Source: Prorocentrum cordatum (Eukaryota; Sar; Dinophyceae; Prorocentrales; Prorocentraceae). Taken from it: a stretch of DNA of 35,000 nucleotides. The number at the start of each line of letters is the position of its first letter. Within the stretch, counting starts at the first letter, position 1. Where the stretch lies: positions 252,286 to 287,285 of the forward strand of contig CAUYUJ010014594.1 of NCBI GenBank assembly GCA_963575745.1. Direction: 5' to 3'. The translations under genes and the position numbers were made by a program. Under the pieces are notes generated by a model, which was given only the letters and a program-made list of their open reading frames with translations, was not told where the DNA came from and ran no database searches. Shown one piece after another: positions 27,604 to 35,000 of the stretch.

Positions 27604-29466
27604 TCAAGTCCGCCCACGCGGAGGCCTGGCGGACGTGGGCCGGGCCGGGCGGAGGCCCGTCGCCTGCCCCGTCGACGTGTCCAGGGCGGCGGGCTGCTGG
27701 CCCTGCGCCAAGCCGGGCAGCCCCGCGCCCGCCTGCCCGGCACCGACCGCCGCCGGCACGGCAGGCGTCTCCCAGGAGGCCTCCGCAGGCCAGCCGAGGA
27801 CGCCTGCCACCAGGCGGCGGCTCTCCCTGCGCTCGCACAGCCGCGCGGCCGCGCCCTGCAGCGCGGCCACCGCGACCTGCCCAGTGTGCAGATGCTCGCA
27901 GAGCTCCCTGTAGAGGACGCAGCCGTGCTTCGTGGCGGTCACGTCGACGACGAGGTCGCTCAGGCGAGCCCCCAGGCTCAGGACCTGCTCTCCAGAGCCG
28001 TGCCTGACGAAGGCCTGCAGGACGAAGACAAAGTGGGTATGCCGGGTGCAGCGCACGTAGGTCGGCAGATTCTGCCACAGGGCATCGCCGATGTAAGACC
28101 TCTGCCAATCAGCGTCCAGGTGCTGTATAATGGCCTCGATGACGTAGTGTGCGAATTGGTGGCGGCACAAGGCGCCCGCTTCGCTCAAAACCGCGGCGAA
28201 GAGCCATCCACATTCGGGCCGATTCAAGTGGTACTTGGCGAGCTCCCTGATGATGCGGCAGCCCGTCTTGTTGCGCACGATGCCCCCGACCTGGCCCCAG
28301 AGCCTACAGATCAGAGCGCACAGCTCCTCGGAGGTCAACACATCTCCTTCGTCCTCCACCTCGAACGCCTTCTGGGCTACGTAGTTGGCGCTATTGTCAA
28401 CCGCCATCTCCAGGATGTGCTCTGAGAACGCCATCCGCAAGACATACCGCCTCGCACCGTCTGCCACCTCCATCGCCCTCTGCACACGCCTAGAGTCCTC
28501 CTCCGAGCCGAAGGAGAGCGGGAGCGCACGGTTGCAGACCTCGGCGAGCTCGGCATCCAGCAGATCCTCCACGTCCTCCAGCTCGAGCGCCCTCTGGACC
28601 ACGCGATTGGCGTGCGGGCTGCCCATCATGTCGAACATGCGCCCCGAGAACCTCGCCACCAAGCCGCGACGCGTCCCGCCGTCCCCCACCTCCATCGCCC
28701 AGACCACGAGCTGGGAGCCCTCCTCCGAGCCGAGCGAGAGCGGGACCGCGTGCTCCAGGACGTCGGCGAGCGCGCCGCTGCGTGTCCACTCGGCCTCGAG
28801 GAGCCCGAGCCACCTGCGGCACACCTCGGCGTCGAACGCGGGCGGCGGGCGCGCGCTGCGCGGGGCCGGCTGGCGCTCCCCCCCGCCTCCCGTGGCCCTG
28901 CGGGCCGCCCGCAGCGCCCGCCACTGCAGGCAGCCGCCCGGGAGGGCGGCGACCTCGCCGCCGACGGGGCCCCCCGCTCGACCCTCCTCGCCGCCCCCGC
29001 GCCGCCCCGCCCGCGGCACCGGCGCCGCGCCGGCCGGGCCCGCCGGCGCTGCAGCGGCGGCAGCCCGGCCGGCCGCGCCCGCGGCGGCGGCGGCCGTGCC
29101 GCGCGGCGCAGCGGGGGGGGCCGGCGGGCGCGGCGGCACCGGCGGGGGCGCGGGCCCGCCCGCCGCGCCGGGCGGGGGCGCCGCGGCTCCGGGCGCGCGC
29201 TCGCCGAGGCCCGCGGGGGCCTCGAGCGTCGCGGGCGGCGCCGTGAACGTGCGCCTCAGGCTCTGGGGGCTGGGGGCCCAGTGCCAGGACAAGGACCCGT
29301 TCTTCCTCTGGAGCTCGGCGGGCCAGTCGCCGAACTCGAGAGGAAGGAGCTCCTCCAGGCTGCCGGCGCCGCCAGAGGCCGGCGAGGTCGGCGGGCTGGC
29401 CGTCGTCGCCGCCGAGAGGACTGGCGAGGCAGGAGCGGGTGCGCCGGCCTTCTCCGCGACGGACAT
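27604..29466 (-). CDS. Pumilio-repeat-like RNA-binding protein, intronless
   Basis: 620 residues, one uninterrupted frame. Pumilio-family proteins bind single-stranded RNA, usually in 3' UTRs, and control mRNA stability or translation. Residues 1-210 are Ala/Pro/Gly-rich and probably disordered. Residues about 215-550 are helical repeats with Pumilio-like cores: ANRVVQR (286-292), ANYVAQK (360-366), GCRIIRE (402-408), AHYVIEA (439-445), THFVFVLQA (477-485) and GCVLYRE (515-521). Six cores are visible where canonical family members have eight, so some repeats are missing or too diverged to see. Residues about 236-309 and 310-383 are an internal duplication (PLS.GSEE and AMEV.DG shared). The start is the first ATG after the spliced-leader relic at 29544-29565; the frame stays open upstream only through repeats. 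No introns and the leader relic indicate a retroposed cDNA. The last 15 or so residues are doubtful because a second frame carries a more plausible tail. Confidence 0.82.
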   Translation of the reverse strand: MSVAEKAGAPAPASPVLSAATTASPPTSPASGGAGSLEELLPLEFGDWPAELQRKNGSLSWHWAPSPQSLRRTFTAPPATLEAPAGLGERAPGAAAPPPGAAGGPAPPPVPPRPPAPPAAPRGTAAAAAGAAGRAAAAAAPAGPAGAAPVPRAGRRGGGEEGRAGGPVGGEVAALPGGCLQWRALRAARRATGGGGERQPAPRSARPPPAFDAEVCRRWLGLLEAEWTRSGALADVLEHAVPLSLGSEEGSQLVVWAMEVGDGGTRRGLVARFSGRMFDMMGSPHANRVVQRALELEDVEDLLDAELAEVCNRALPLSFGSEEDSRRVQRAMEVADGARRYVLRMAFSEHILEMAVDNSANYVAQKAFEVEDEGDVLTSEELCALICRLWGQVGGIVRNKTGCRIIRELAKYHLNRPECGWLFAAVLSEAGALCRHQFAHYVIEAIIQHLDADWQRSYIGDALWQNLPTYVRCTRHTHFVFVLQAFVRHGSGEQVLSLGARLSDLVVDVTATKHGCVLYRELCEHLHTGQVAVAALQGAAARLCERRESRRLVAGVLGWPAEASWETPAVPAAVGAGQAGAGLPGLAQGQQPAALDTSTGQATGLRPARPTSARPPRGRT

Positions 29467-29528
29467 GCCGTGCGCAGCTGGCCAAGCCGCGGCGGCGGCC
29501 GCGGGGACCGAGGCGTCGAGCGCCGAGC

Positions 29529-29565
29529 CGTGACAAAGAATGGCTTGCGCCAAAATGGCCACGGA
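29529..29565 (-). other. Spliced-leader relic, with possible older nested relic
   Basis: Read on the minus strand, 29565-29544 contains GTGGCCATTTTGGCGCAAG preceded by TCC. This matches the 22-nt dinoflagellate spliced leader at 20 of 22 positions; mismatches are at leader positions 6 (A to G) and 18 (T to G). It is followed at once by CCATTCTTTGTCACG (29543-29529), which matches leader positions 8-22 at 10 of 15. This is the order known for recycled dinoflagellate cDNAs: a full relic, then an older 15-nt relic. Position 6 is part of the AG that normally serves as acceptor in relics, so that acceptor is lost here. Confidence 0.8.
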
Positions 29566-29566
29566 A

Positions 29567-29630
29567 AACTGGCCCATCATTGGGCGCCGCGGCCGTGGGA
29601 AAAAAAAACACACACTGTGGAAAAAAACAC
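29567..29630 (-). promoter_or_regulatory. Candidate 5' leader region: T-runs and trans-splice acceptor
   Basis: Upstream of the leader relic the minus strand has runs of nine T (29608-29600) and seven T (near 29627). It then has a CAG (29571-29569) that could serve as trans-splice acceptor. T-rich boxes have been proposed to replace TATA boxes in dinoflagellates. Nothing here proves promoter activity, and the T-runs also resemble the surrounding CACACTGTGGAAAAAAA repeats. Confidence 0.3.
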
Positions 29631-30195
29631 TGTGGGGAAAAAAACACACGCTGTGTGTTTTTGTCCCCAAAGTGTGTGTTGTTTCCCACAATGTGTGTGT
29701 TTTGTGTGTGTTTTTCCCCGTGTGTTTTTTCCCAACAGTGTGTGTGTGTGTGTTGTGTGTTGTGTGTTGTGTGTGTGTGTTGTGTGTGTGTGTTGTGTGT
29801 GTTGTGTGTGTTGTGTGTGTTGTGTGTGTTGTGTGTGTTGTGTGTGTTGTGTGTTGTGTGTTGTGTGTTGTGTGTTGTGTGTTGTGTGCTGTCTGTTGTG
29901 TGTTGTGTGTTGTGTGTTGTGTGCTGTGTGTTGTGTGTTGTGTGTTGTGTGTTGTGTTGTGTGTTGTGTGTTGTGTGCTGTGTGTTGTGTGTTGTGTGTT
30001 GTGTGTGTGTGTTGTGTGTGTGTGTTGTGTGTGTTGTGTGTTGTGTGTGTGTTGTGTGTTGTGTGTGTTGTGTGTGTGTTGTGTGTGTGTTGTGTGTTGT
30101 GTGTTGTGTGTTGTGTGTGTGTGTTGTGTGTTGTGTGTGTGTTTTTGTGTGTGTGTGTGTTTTTGTGTGTGTGTGTTTTTGTGTATGTTTTTTCC
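29590..30195. repeat. TGTGTGTTG simple repeat, 0.6 kb
   Basis: An opening part with CACTGTGG and A-runs (29605-29700) leads into (GTGTGTTGT)n with variable TG-run lengths. The minus strand reads CACAACACA, has no stops and encodes Thr/His/Asn/Gln, so it artificially extends the Pumilio-like frame to 30651. It lies immediately upstream of that gene. Confidence 0.95.
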
Positions 30196-30200
30196 TTGAG

Positions 30201-30245
30201 AGCGTTCCGGAACGCTCCGAGAGCCGGAACGCTCCGAGAGCGCTC
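30201..30245. repeat. Palindrome and short direct repeat
   Basis: AGCGTTCCGGAACGCT (30201-30216) is a perfect 16-bp palindrome. It overlaps two direct copies of GGAACGCTCCGAGAG about 17 bp apart. No regulator can be named. Confidence 0.7.
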
Positions 30246-31198
30246 TGGAGCGGGCCTGTCCTGGTCCGGGCCCCGCCCGGCCGCGTGCCCACCGCCCTTG
30301 GCCGCTGGGCCCCGCGGCCTCGGGCGGCGGGCGTGGGCACCCCTGCTGTGAGGCTGCTGCCGGGAGGTCTTCGGCGGAGCTTGTTCGAGGCCACTCGAGC
30401 CCATGGAATGGCAACTGTGCCGGCTCCAGCCAGAGGAGACGGAGCAACAACAAGACGGCAACACCACCACCAGCGAGAGGAGCCAGGGGGACCCTGCTGA
30501 TGTTGAGGTCCCCCCCCTCGAGGCATCCCCTGATATCCACAGCTCGGGGGGGCATCGCGGGCCTCCTCGGTGGAGATCCCACCACTGGTGGCAGTTGCGT
30601 CGTTTTTTGCGCTTCCTCCGACCTCCTCCCCAAGCGCTTCAAAGCTGGCAATCGCGCGTGCCCACCGCCTCAGCGGCGTGCGCCCCGAGACCTCGGGCGG
30701 TTGATTGGCTCTCCCGGGGGGGCCGACTGCCATGAGGAACGACAAGAAAAAGAAACGGACCCCCTGTGTCAGAAGGCAACTATTGGGAGGCTTTCGTCGG
30801 AAAGGTTAAAGAAATCAACCCCTATTGGGGGGCTACTACGCCAGATTAGGCCGCGGATCAAGCGGGGTTAAGCCGGATTGCAAAGATTCAGCCGGACTAA
30901 ACCGGAGTCAGCCAGATTTCGGACCAGGGGAAGTCAGAATTTGACCTCCCAGGAGCTGCATCCGAATCTGTGGCCCCAGAGAAACGCACGGGTGCACGAG
31001 GAGCGCTACAGGGAACAACCGTGCCAGGGGGCCGGGGATCAGCGGGCCCCTTCCGCGCCCGAGCTGCTCCTCAGCTCGGCCGCAGAAGATCCCGCCTCCG
31101 AAGCGTGGTGTGGCGCCCCCCTGCCTTCTGCCCTCCCCTCTTCGGTGTCGTCGGGCCACCACCCGACCCCCCAGGGGAAGAAAGGGTGGGGGAGAGAG
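30246..31198. other. Spacer with one dispersed duplication
   Basis: CGCGTGCCCACCGCC at 30282 and 30655, each followed about 20 bp later by CCTCGGGCGG, marks a duplication of about 48 bp. Near 30865-30920 GCCGGATT/GCCGGACTAAACCGG words repeat loosely. No gene recognised. Confidence 0.45.
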
Positions 31199-31344
31199 CC
31201 TGACCTTCCAGAGAGCTATTTTTTAGCACGGGAGGCTTAAATACCTAAAAAACAAAACGAAACAGCTTAAAACCAATACATATAATAGCTCTGGGATAAG
31301 TTTTTAAGTCGCGTGCTATTTCTTAGCCCTCCTGGAAGGTCAGG
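31199..31344. mobile_element. MITE-like element, family B, copy 1
   Basis: CCTGACCTTCCAG (31199-31211) is mirrored exactly by CTGGAAGGTCAGG (31332-31344). Just inside, both arms carry GCTATTTTTTAGC/GCTATTTCTTAGC, each a small hairpin, then GGCTTAAATACC against its imperfect complement. AT-rich interior, no coding capacity. The flanks are G-rich and low in complexity, so a target duplication cannot be judged. Homologous to the element at 32791-32917. Confidence 0.78.
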
Positions 31345-32099
31345 GGAGGGGGGGGGGGTGAGGCAGAATCCCCAGGGGAACGCTTCCCTCGGACTGCACC
31401 GGGGTCCTGCTCGACCTCCCCATCGAAGAGCTCGCTCCGCGCTCCGCGCCCCCGCGGATAGCGATCGGCTTCGCGCCGTCGCGCCGCACCCCCCCCTCCC
31501 CCGAGAACCAGCACAGTCGGGGCGTTGACCCAAGGAACCCTAAAAATAAGGAGCGAGGCCCCTTTTTCCATAAGTTAAACTTCGGTTTCCTATCGAAGAC
31601 ACAAGGAAGACCTGAGGCAAGCTGCGAAGCACTTAAGGAACGCGGAGCCCCTCCCCAACGAAAAGGGTTCCTTCTTCAGGGCCCCGACTGTACTTCGTCG
31701 CTGTCGTCGGAAGGCGTTGTGCCTCTTCATCGGTAGCGCGCCGATGGGTTCCCCACGGCGTGTCGTTGATACTGTTCGGCGGCGAGCGCGGGGGGGAAAC
31801 GAGAGAAGGAGAAGGCCTTCTCGGAAGGCGGCGACGAAGTCTCAGAAGCCCCCTCGCGCCTCCCGAGAAGATTTTGCTTAGGTCTCCGGAGAAGGCTTAG
31901 AACACTTCTCGGAAGGCCGGGGGGGCTTCCGAACCTCCTGGGAGGGCCTCCTCCCTCTCGCTTCCCCCCCTCGCCCGCCGCCGAGAGGAGGGGGGAAGAC
32001 CACACGCCGCTGGGCCGCGGGAGCCGCCCACCGGCGTCCCCCCCTCCCCCGAGGCCGACCCCGACCCCTGGGCTGGTGGCGACCCGCGCGCGGCCCCCC
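31345..32099. other. GC-rich spacer, no recognised gene
   Basis: Contains G- and C-runs and repeated GAGAAGG/CTCGGAAGGC words at 31800-31920. No convincing open frame or domain. Confidence 0.3.
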
Positions 32100-32182
32100 T
32101 CCTCCTCCTCCTCCTCTTCCTCCTCCTCCTCCTCCTCCTCCTCCTCCTCCTCCTCCTCCTCCTCCTCCTCCTCCTCCTCCTA
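32100..32182. repeat. (CTC)n tract
   Basis: About 80 bp of CTC units with one TTC interruption. Confidence 0.95.
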
Positions 32183-32215
32183 CCATCGAGCGCCGCGCGC
32201 GGGTCACCATCCTGC

Positions 32216-32343
32216 CATCGCTCGGACGCCCATCCCCAGAGGTGCCCTCTGCGGCTTCGCGTGCCCCTGTGCTCGCCGGGCGATCCTGGAGGCTCCTCGA
32301 GGGGCCTCGCCGAGGACTGCATGCACACAAGGTCCGGGCGAGG
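32216..32343. mobile_element. Inverted-repeat element, family E, copy 2 (diverged)
   Basis: Begins CATCGCTCGGACGC like copy 1 at 14379. It shares GGCTCCTCGAGGGGCCTCGC internally and ends GGTCCGGGCGAGG, the imperfect mirror of the left arm. A family D-like segment follows at once (32348-32490), so the two may form one compound element here. Confidence 0.45.
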
Positions 32344-32347
32344 CCAA

Positions 32348-32490
32348 TTCGGCTGCGCGCAAGAGTGACCCTGCATGGGCAAGAGCTGCCCTGGGTGCGC
32401 GGATCAAGGGAGCGCAAGGTGGCCAAATCCAGGCGCGCAAGCGGCCGCTATCGCATCGCGCTCAGCGGTCCGGGGGACCCCAGTGAGCCC
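32348..32490. repeat. Family D-like sequence, partial
   Basis: Shares CGCAAGAGTGACCCTG, GGTGCGCGG and CGCATCGCGCTC with the element at 25633-25813. The right inverted arm is degraded or missing. Confidence 0.5.
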
Positions 32491-32504
32491 GCACTCGTCC
32501 ACTG

Positions 32505-32600
32505 GGGGCAACTCGTGCTGCACCACAGCGCTCGTGCACGCCACAACGCCTCCGTGCACCACAACGCGTGCACGACACAACGCCGAATGTGCCAGTGGGC
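32505..32600. repeat. CACCACAACGC minisatellite, small array
   Basis: Loose 18-22 bp units containing GTGCACCACAACGC or GCACGCCACAACGC. Related to the larger array at 33345-33560. Confidence 0.6.
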
Positions 32601-32790
32601 GCATTCGTAGCTTGCGAGCACCACGTTGCGTTTGCGAGCACCCAGAGCGCCAGGGGCGACCGCATGGCGGATGGCGCAAGCCTCTTACTTGAATGCCAGC
32701 AGCAGCAAGACTTGGAAGAGGACAGGCGAAGCCTTTTTTTCGGGGTTCGCCACCGGCTGCGGGAGCCCTCAGGACTCGTCAATCACCTCC

Positions 32791-32917
32791 CCTGACCTAC
32801 CAGCGTGCTAAAAAATAGCCCTCCAGACCTATAGACCTACCAGGGCTGCCTAAAACCTCGACAGGAATTCAAATATCGAGGTCCTGGTGATATTTTTCGC
32901 CCTCCTGGAAGGTCAGG
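32791..32917. mobile_element. MITE-like element, family B, copy 2
   Basis: CCTGACCTACCAG (32791-32803) and CTGGAAGGTCAGG (32905-32917) are inverted with one mismatch. GTGCTAAAAAATAGCCCTCC on the left and a GATATTTTTCGCCCTCC on the right match the subterminal parts of copy 1. Internal GACCTATAGACCTACCAG suggests a secondary duplication of the end. CTCC words lie on both sides, but a target duplication is not certain. Confidence 0.75.
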
Positions 32918-33054
32918 GTCCTCCCTCCCCTCCACTTCCTCCTCGCCCCTTCGTCGCCGCCAGAACCACGGGGCACCGACCGGGAACGGCCGACTGCGAC
33001 ACAGAGGGCCCGCTCGCTCCAGCAGGCCCCCCCTCCTGTCCCTGCTGGTCCCAC

Positions 33055-33195
33055 TCCCCCTCCCCCTCCTCCTCCTCCTCCTCCTCCTCCTCCTCCTTCT
33101 CCTCCTCCTCCTCCTCCTCCTCCTCCGCCTCCTCCTCCTCCTCCTCCTCCTCCTCCTCCTCCTCCTCCTCCGCGTCCTCCTCCTCCTCTTCCGCC
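33055..33195. repeat. (CTC)n tract
   Basis: About 140 bp of CTC units with CCGCCTC interruptions, just beyond the family B element. The 14-mer CCCTCAGGACTCGT occurs at 32766-32779 and again at 33227-33240, bracketing the element and this tract. Confidence 0.95.
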
Positions 33196-33344
33196 TCTGC
33201 GCGGGGCTAGCCTCAGACTCAGGAGGCCCTCAGGACTCGTGCTTCAGGGATCTCTCGAGGGAGGCCTCAACAATGGTCGTGGCCAGGCGTGCTTTCCGTT
33301 TCCTCCTCATCGTCCTGCCCCTCCTCCTCTGATAGTTTTCTGCA

Positions 33345-33560
33345 GCACCACAGCCCTTGCGTACACCACACCGCCTGTGTACACCACAGCAGCCGCGTGC
33401 ACCACAGCGCCTCTGTACACCACAATGCTGCGCAAACTCCAGCAGACATGTGCACTGCAGAGTACGCGTACGCCACAGTGCACGCGTGCACCACATCTCC
33501 CGTGTACACCACAACGCAATGGCCTTGCGTGCACGCCGATACATGCGTGCGCCGCAGCGC
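33345..33560. repeat. 18-bp minisatellite GTACACCACAGCGCC-type
   Basis: About ten units of 18 bp beginning GTACACCACA or GTGCACCACA, with two longer spacers. 18 bp equals 6 codons, so one frame repeats regularly (LWCTQA-like on the minus strand; YTTAAA-like on plus). Rich in GTAC/GTGCAC palindromic words. Confidence 0.82.
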
Positions 33561-34045
33561 CTGCTTTTTTAATGCGTATTCTACGATGTGTACTCCTTAC
33601 AATGACACTCGGAGGCTGCAGAGATTCACGCTTGTGGTCAGCTTGCAAGCGCTATCGTTACGGGGGGGGGTCAGGGAGGGTAACACGTGTTACTCCCGAG
33701 GGGGGAACAACATTCTCCGACCGAATCGACAGCGAAAACCGCAGAGAAAGGACCAAATGCGACCGACTGCGGCGCAGCCGAACTGGCACACGACCGAACC
33801 GCGGGCGCCCGCAGCTGTCCTCGAGGCCCCTCGCCCGCGGGGCGGTCACAAGCGGACCCGGGGACCACCCCTCCCCATCGCTTCGAGGCCAGCCGTCCTG
33901 GCTGAGCGGGGCCAGCCTTCATGGCTGAACGGGGCCAGCCTTCCTGGCGGAGCGGGGCGCGAGGCCAGCCGAGTCGAGTCCCCCATCTGACTCCTTCGCA
34001 CCCTTCCTCCTCCTCTTCCTCCTCCTGCTCCTCCACCTCCTCCTC
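33561..34045. other. Spacer with 23-bp repeat
   Basis: The only structured part is at 33889-33957: three 23-bp units beginning CCAGCCTTCCTGGC or a variant, starting at 33889, 33912 and 33935. A CTCC-rich patch follows at 34005-34045. No gene recognised. Confidence 0.6.
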
Positions 34046-34432
34046 ATGCCCCGCGGCGGTGGGGCACTTACTGCTCTGCTGGGCACCGTATCCTGGCGTT
34101 CGGCCCTGCGCCGCGGGGACATTGACAATGCCATGCGTGTGCGCCTCACTATTTGTATCAGCATGCAGGCTCCTCTTTTTGGCCCCCGCCCCGCGGCGCC
34201 TTGCCCGGGGCCGCATTGCCCGGGCCCGCGGCGCTCAGCTACGCCCGTGACGCTGGAGCCACCTCGAGATTCCAGGCGCGGGGATCGTGCATTTGGTGGA
34301 GTGGCGGGCCGTGTGGTCCATAAGTCCCACGAGGCCTTCGCGCGTACTCGCCCTGGGGTGCCAACCCAGTTGCACGTGTCGTATGTTTTGGCAGTGGTGC
34401 TGGGCGGGAAGGACACCACAATGAGGAGGTGA
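34046..34432 (+). CDS. Open frame, unknown product
   Basis: 128 residues from an ATG at 34046, in non-repetitive sequence, with fairly balanced composition towards the C-terminus (RVVHKSHEAFARTRPGVPTQ, then LHVSYVLAVVLGGKD). It overlaps an open minus-strand frame, has no recognisable domain, no spliced-leader relic and no neighbours to support it. In GC-rich DNA a frame of this length can occur by chance. Confidence 0.2.
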   Translation: MPRGGGALTALLGTVSWRSALRRGDIDNAMRVRLTICISMQAPLFGPRPAAPCPGPHCPGPRRSATPVTLEPPRDSRRGDRAFGGVAGRVVHKSHEAFARTRPGVPTQLHVSYVLAVVLGGKDTTMRR

Positions 34433-34689
34433 ACCGACCGTCCCCCTACGCACCACCGCCATCACGTATGAGCGGCGAGTCACGGGGCGACAACGCGCTG
34501 ACCTGTCCCTCGACCCTGTTGCGCGACCTCCTCGCCGATGAGCGAGCGGCCTCCCCTGCACGCGAGGAGGGTTCTCCCCGTGTGGGGGCGGAGGGCGGCC
34601 CGTTTTGCGATGAGGCAGTACTCTTTGTAAGGCAGTCGCAGTCCTCTCGCCTGGGCTCGCTTCTCTGTACTCCATGGCTTCATGGCTCC

Positions 34690-34855
34690 TCCCCCTCCTG
34701 CTCCTCCTCCTCCTCTTTCTCCTCCTCCTCTTTCTCCTCCTCCTCCTCCTTCCCCTTTTCCCTCCTCCTCCTCCTCCTCCTCCTCCTCCTTCTCCTCCTT
34801 CCCTTTCCCTCCTCCTCCTCCTCCTCCTCCTCCTCCTCCTCCTCCCCATCGCCTC
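34690..34855. repeat. (CTC)n tract with TTTCTC interruptions
   Basis: About 165 bp of CTC units broken by TTTCTCC and TTCCCTTTCCC words. The last 120 bp of the window beyond it show nothing I can name. Confidence 0.93.
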
Positions 34856-35000
34856 TCCTCCTCCACGCCGCTCGCATCGCCTCCCCTCCCGCCGCGCTGC
34901 GGTCCGCGCTGCGCTGCACCACCCTTGCGCCGCTGCCGCGAGTGCGTCAGCCTGCACCTCTGCCGCCGTCGCAGCGACTAGACCGACGGCTGGTGCTGCG

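Noticed and set aside
27250-30351. Long plus-strand frames opposite the Pumilio-like gene
   Set aside because: Antisense shadows of a GC-rich coding sequence. The minus frame has recognisable repeat cores and the leader relic; the plus frames have neither.
29467-30651. Upstream extension of the Pumilio-like frame through Thr/His/Asn repeats
   Set aside because: The CACAACACA array has no stops in this orientation, and the leader relic marks the 5' leader at 29544-29565. The ATG at 29466 is the sensible start.
1-35000. tRNA, rRNA, snRNA or spliced-leader RNA genes
   Set aside because: I looked for conserved boxes and the leader followed by a GT donor and found none I could support. A covariance-model scan would be needed to exclude them.

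Overview
The window looks like nuclear DNA of a dinoflagellate, probably a Prorocentrum-like species (inference). It is GC-rich, gene-poor and packed with micro- and minisatellites, short inverted-repeat elements and dispersed low-complexity blocks. The decisive clue is a 22-nt relic of the dinoflagellate spliced leader (20 of 22 positions match from memory of the published leader) just upstream of the only convincing gene. There are no bacterial-style operons, rRNAs, tRNAs or CRISPR arrays that I can see.

Layout. 1-9.4 kb is almost wholly tandem repeats: 87-, 25/28-, 11-, 29-, 73-, 20-, about 98-, about 67- and about 180-bp units. The about 98-bp satellite occurs as two arrays in opposite orientation around 1.4 kb of other repeats. 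9.4-14 kb holds a short transposon-like element and four blocks of a dispersed family built from AAGACGGCCC/AAGAGGCCC-type units; some copies have a recurring tail module. A coding-like but frame-broken stretch lies at 11.7-12.2 kb. 14-20.4 kb is dominated by long (CTC)n/(GAG)n tracts with inverted-repeat elements between them. 20.6-23 kb carries 220-, 84- and multi-hundred-bp tandem repeats, and 23.3-24.65 kb is a TATG/TATA-rich simple-sequence region. 24.65-26.7 kb has two further inverted-repeat elements and weak exon-like pieces on the minus strand.

The gene. Complement(27604..29466) is an intronless 620-codon reading frame for a Pumilio-repeat-like RNA-binding protein with an Ala/Pro/Gly-rich N-terminus. 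No intron plus a spliced-leader relic in the 5' leader fits a gene re-inserted from a trans-spliced mRNA. A better-looking C-terminus lies in another frame, so the copy may be frameshifted. A 0.6-kb TG/CA array lies directly upstream of it.

30.2-35 kb returns to repeats: two copies of a second inverted-repeat element, more inverted-repeat elements, 18- and 23-bp minisatellites and further CTC tracts.

Overall I recognise at least six families of short inverted-repeat elements. One family (two copies) has 10-bp flanking direct repeats that look like target-site duplications. Another can be compared with a natural empty site about 130 bp away. Most long open frames in the window are by-products of repeats that lack stop codons and should not be read as genes.
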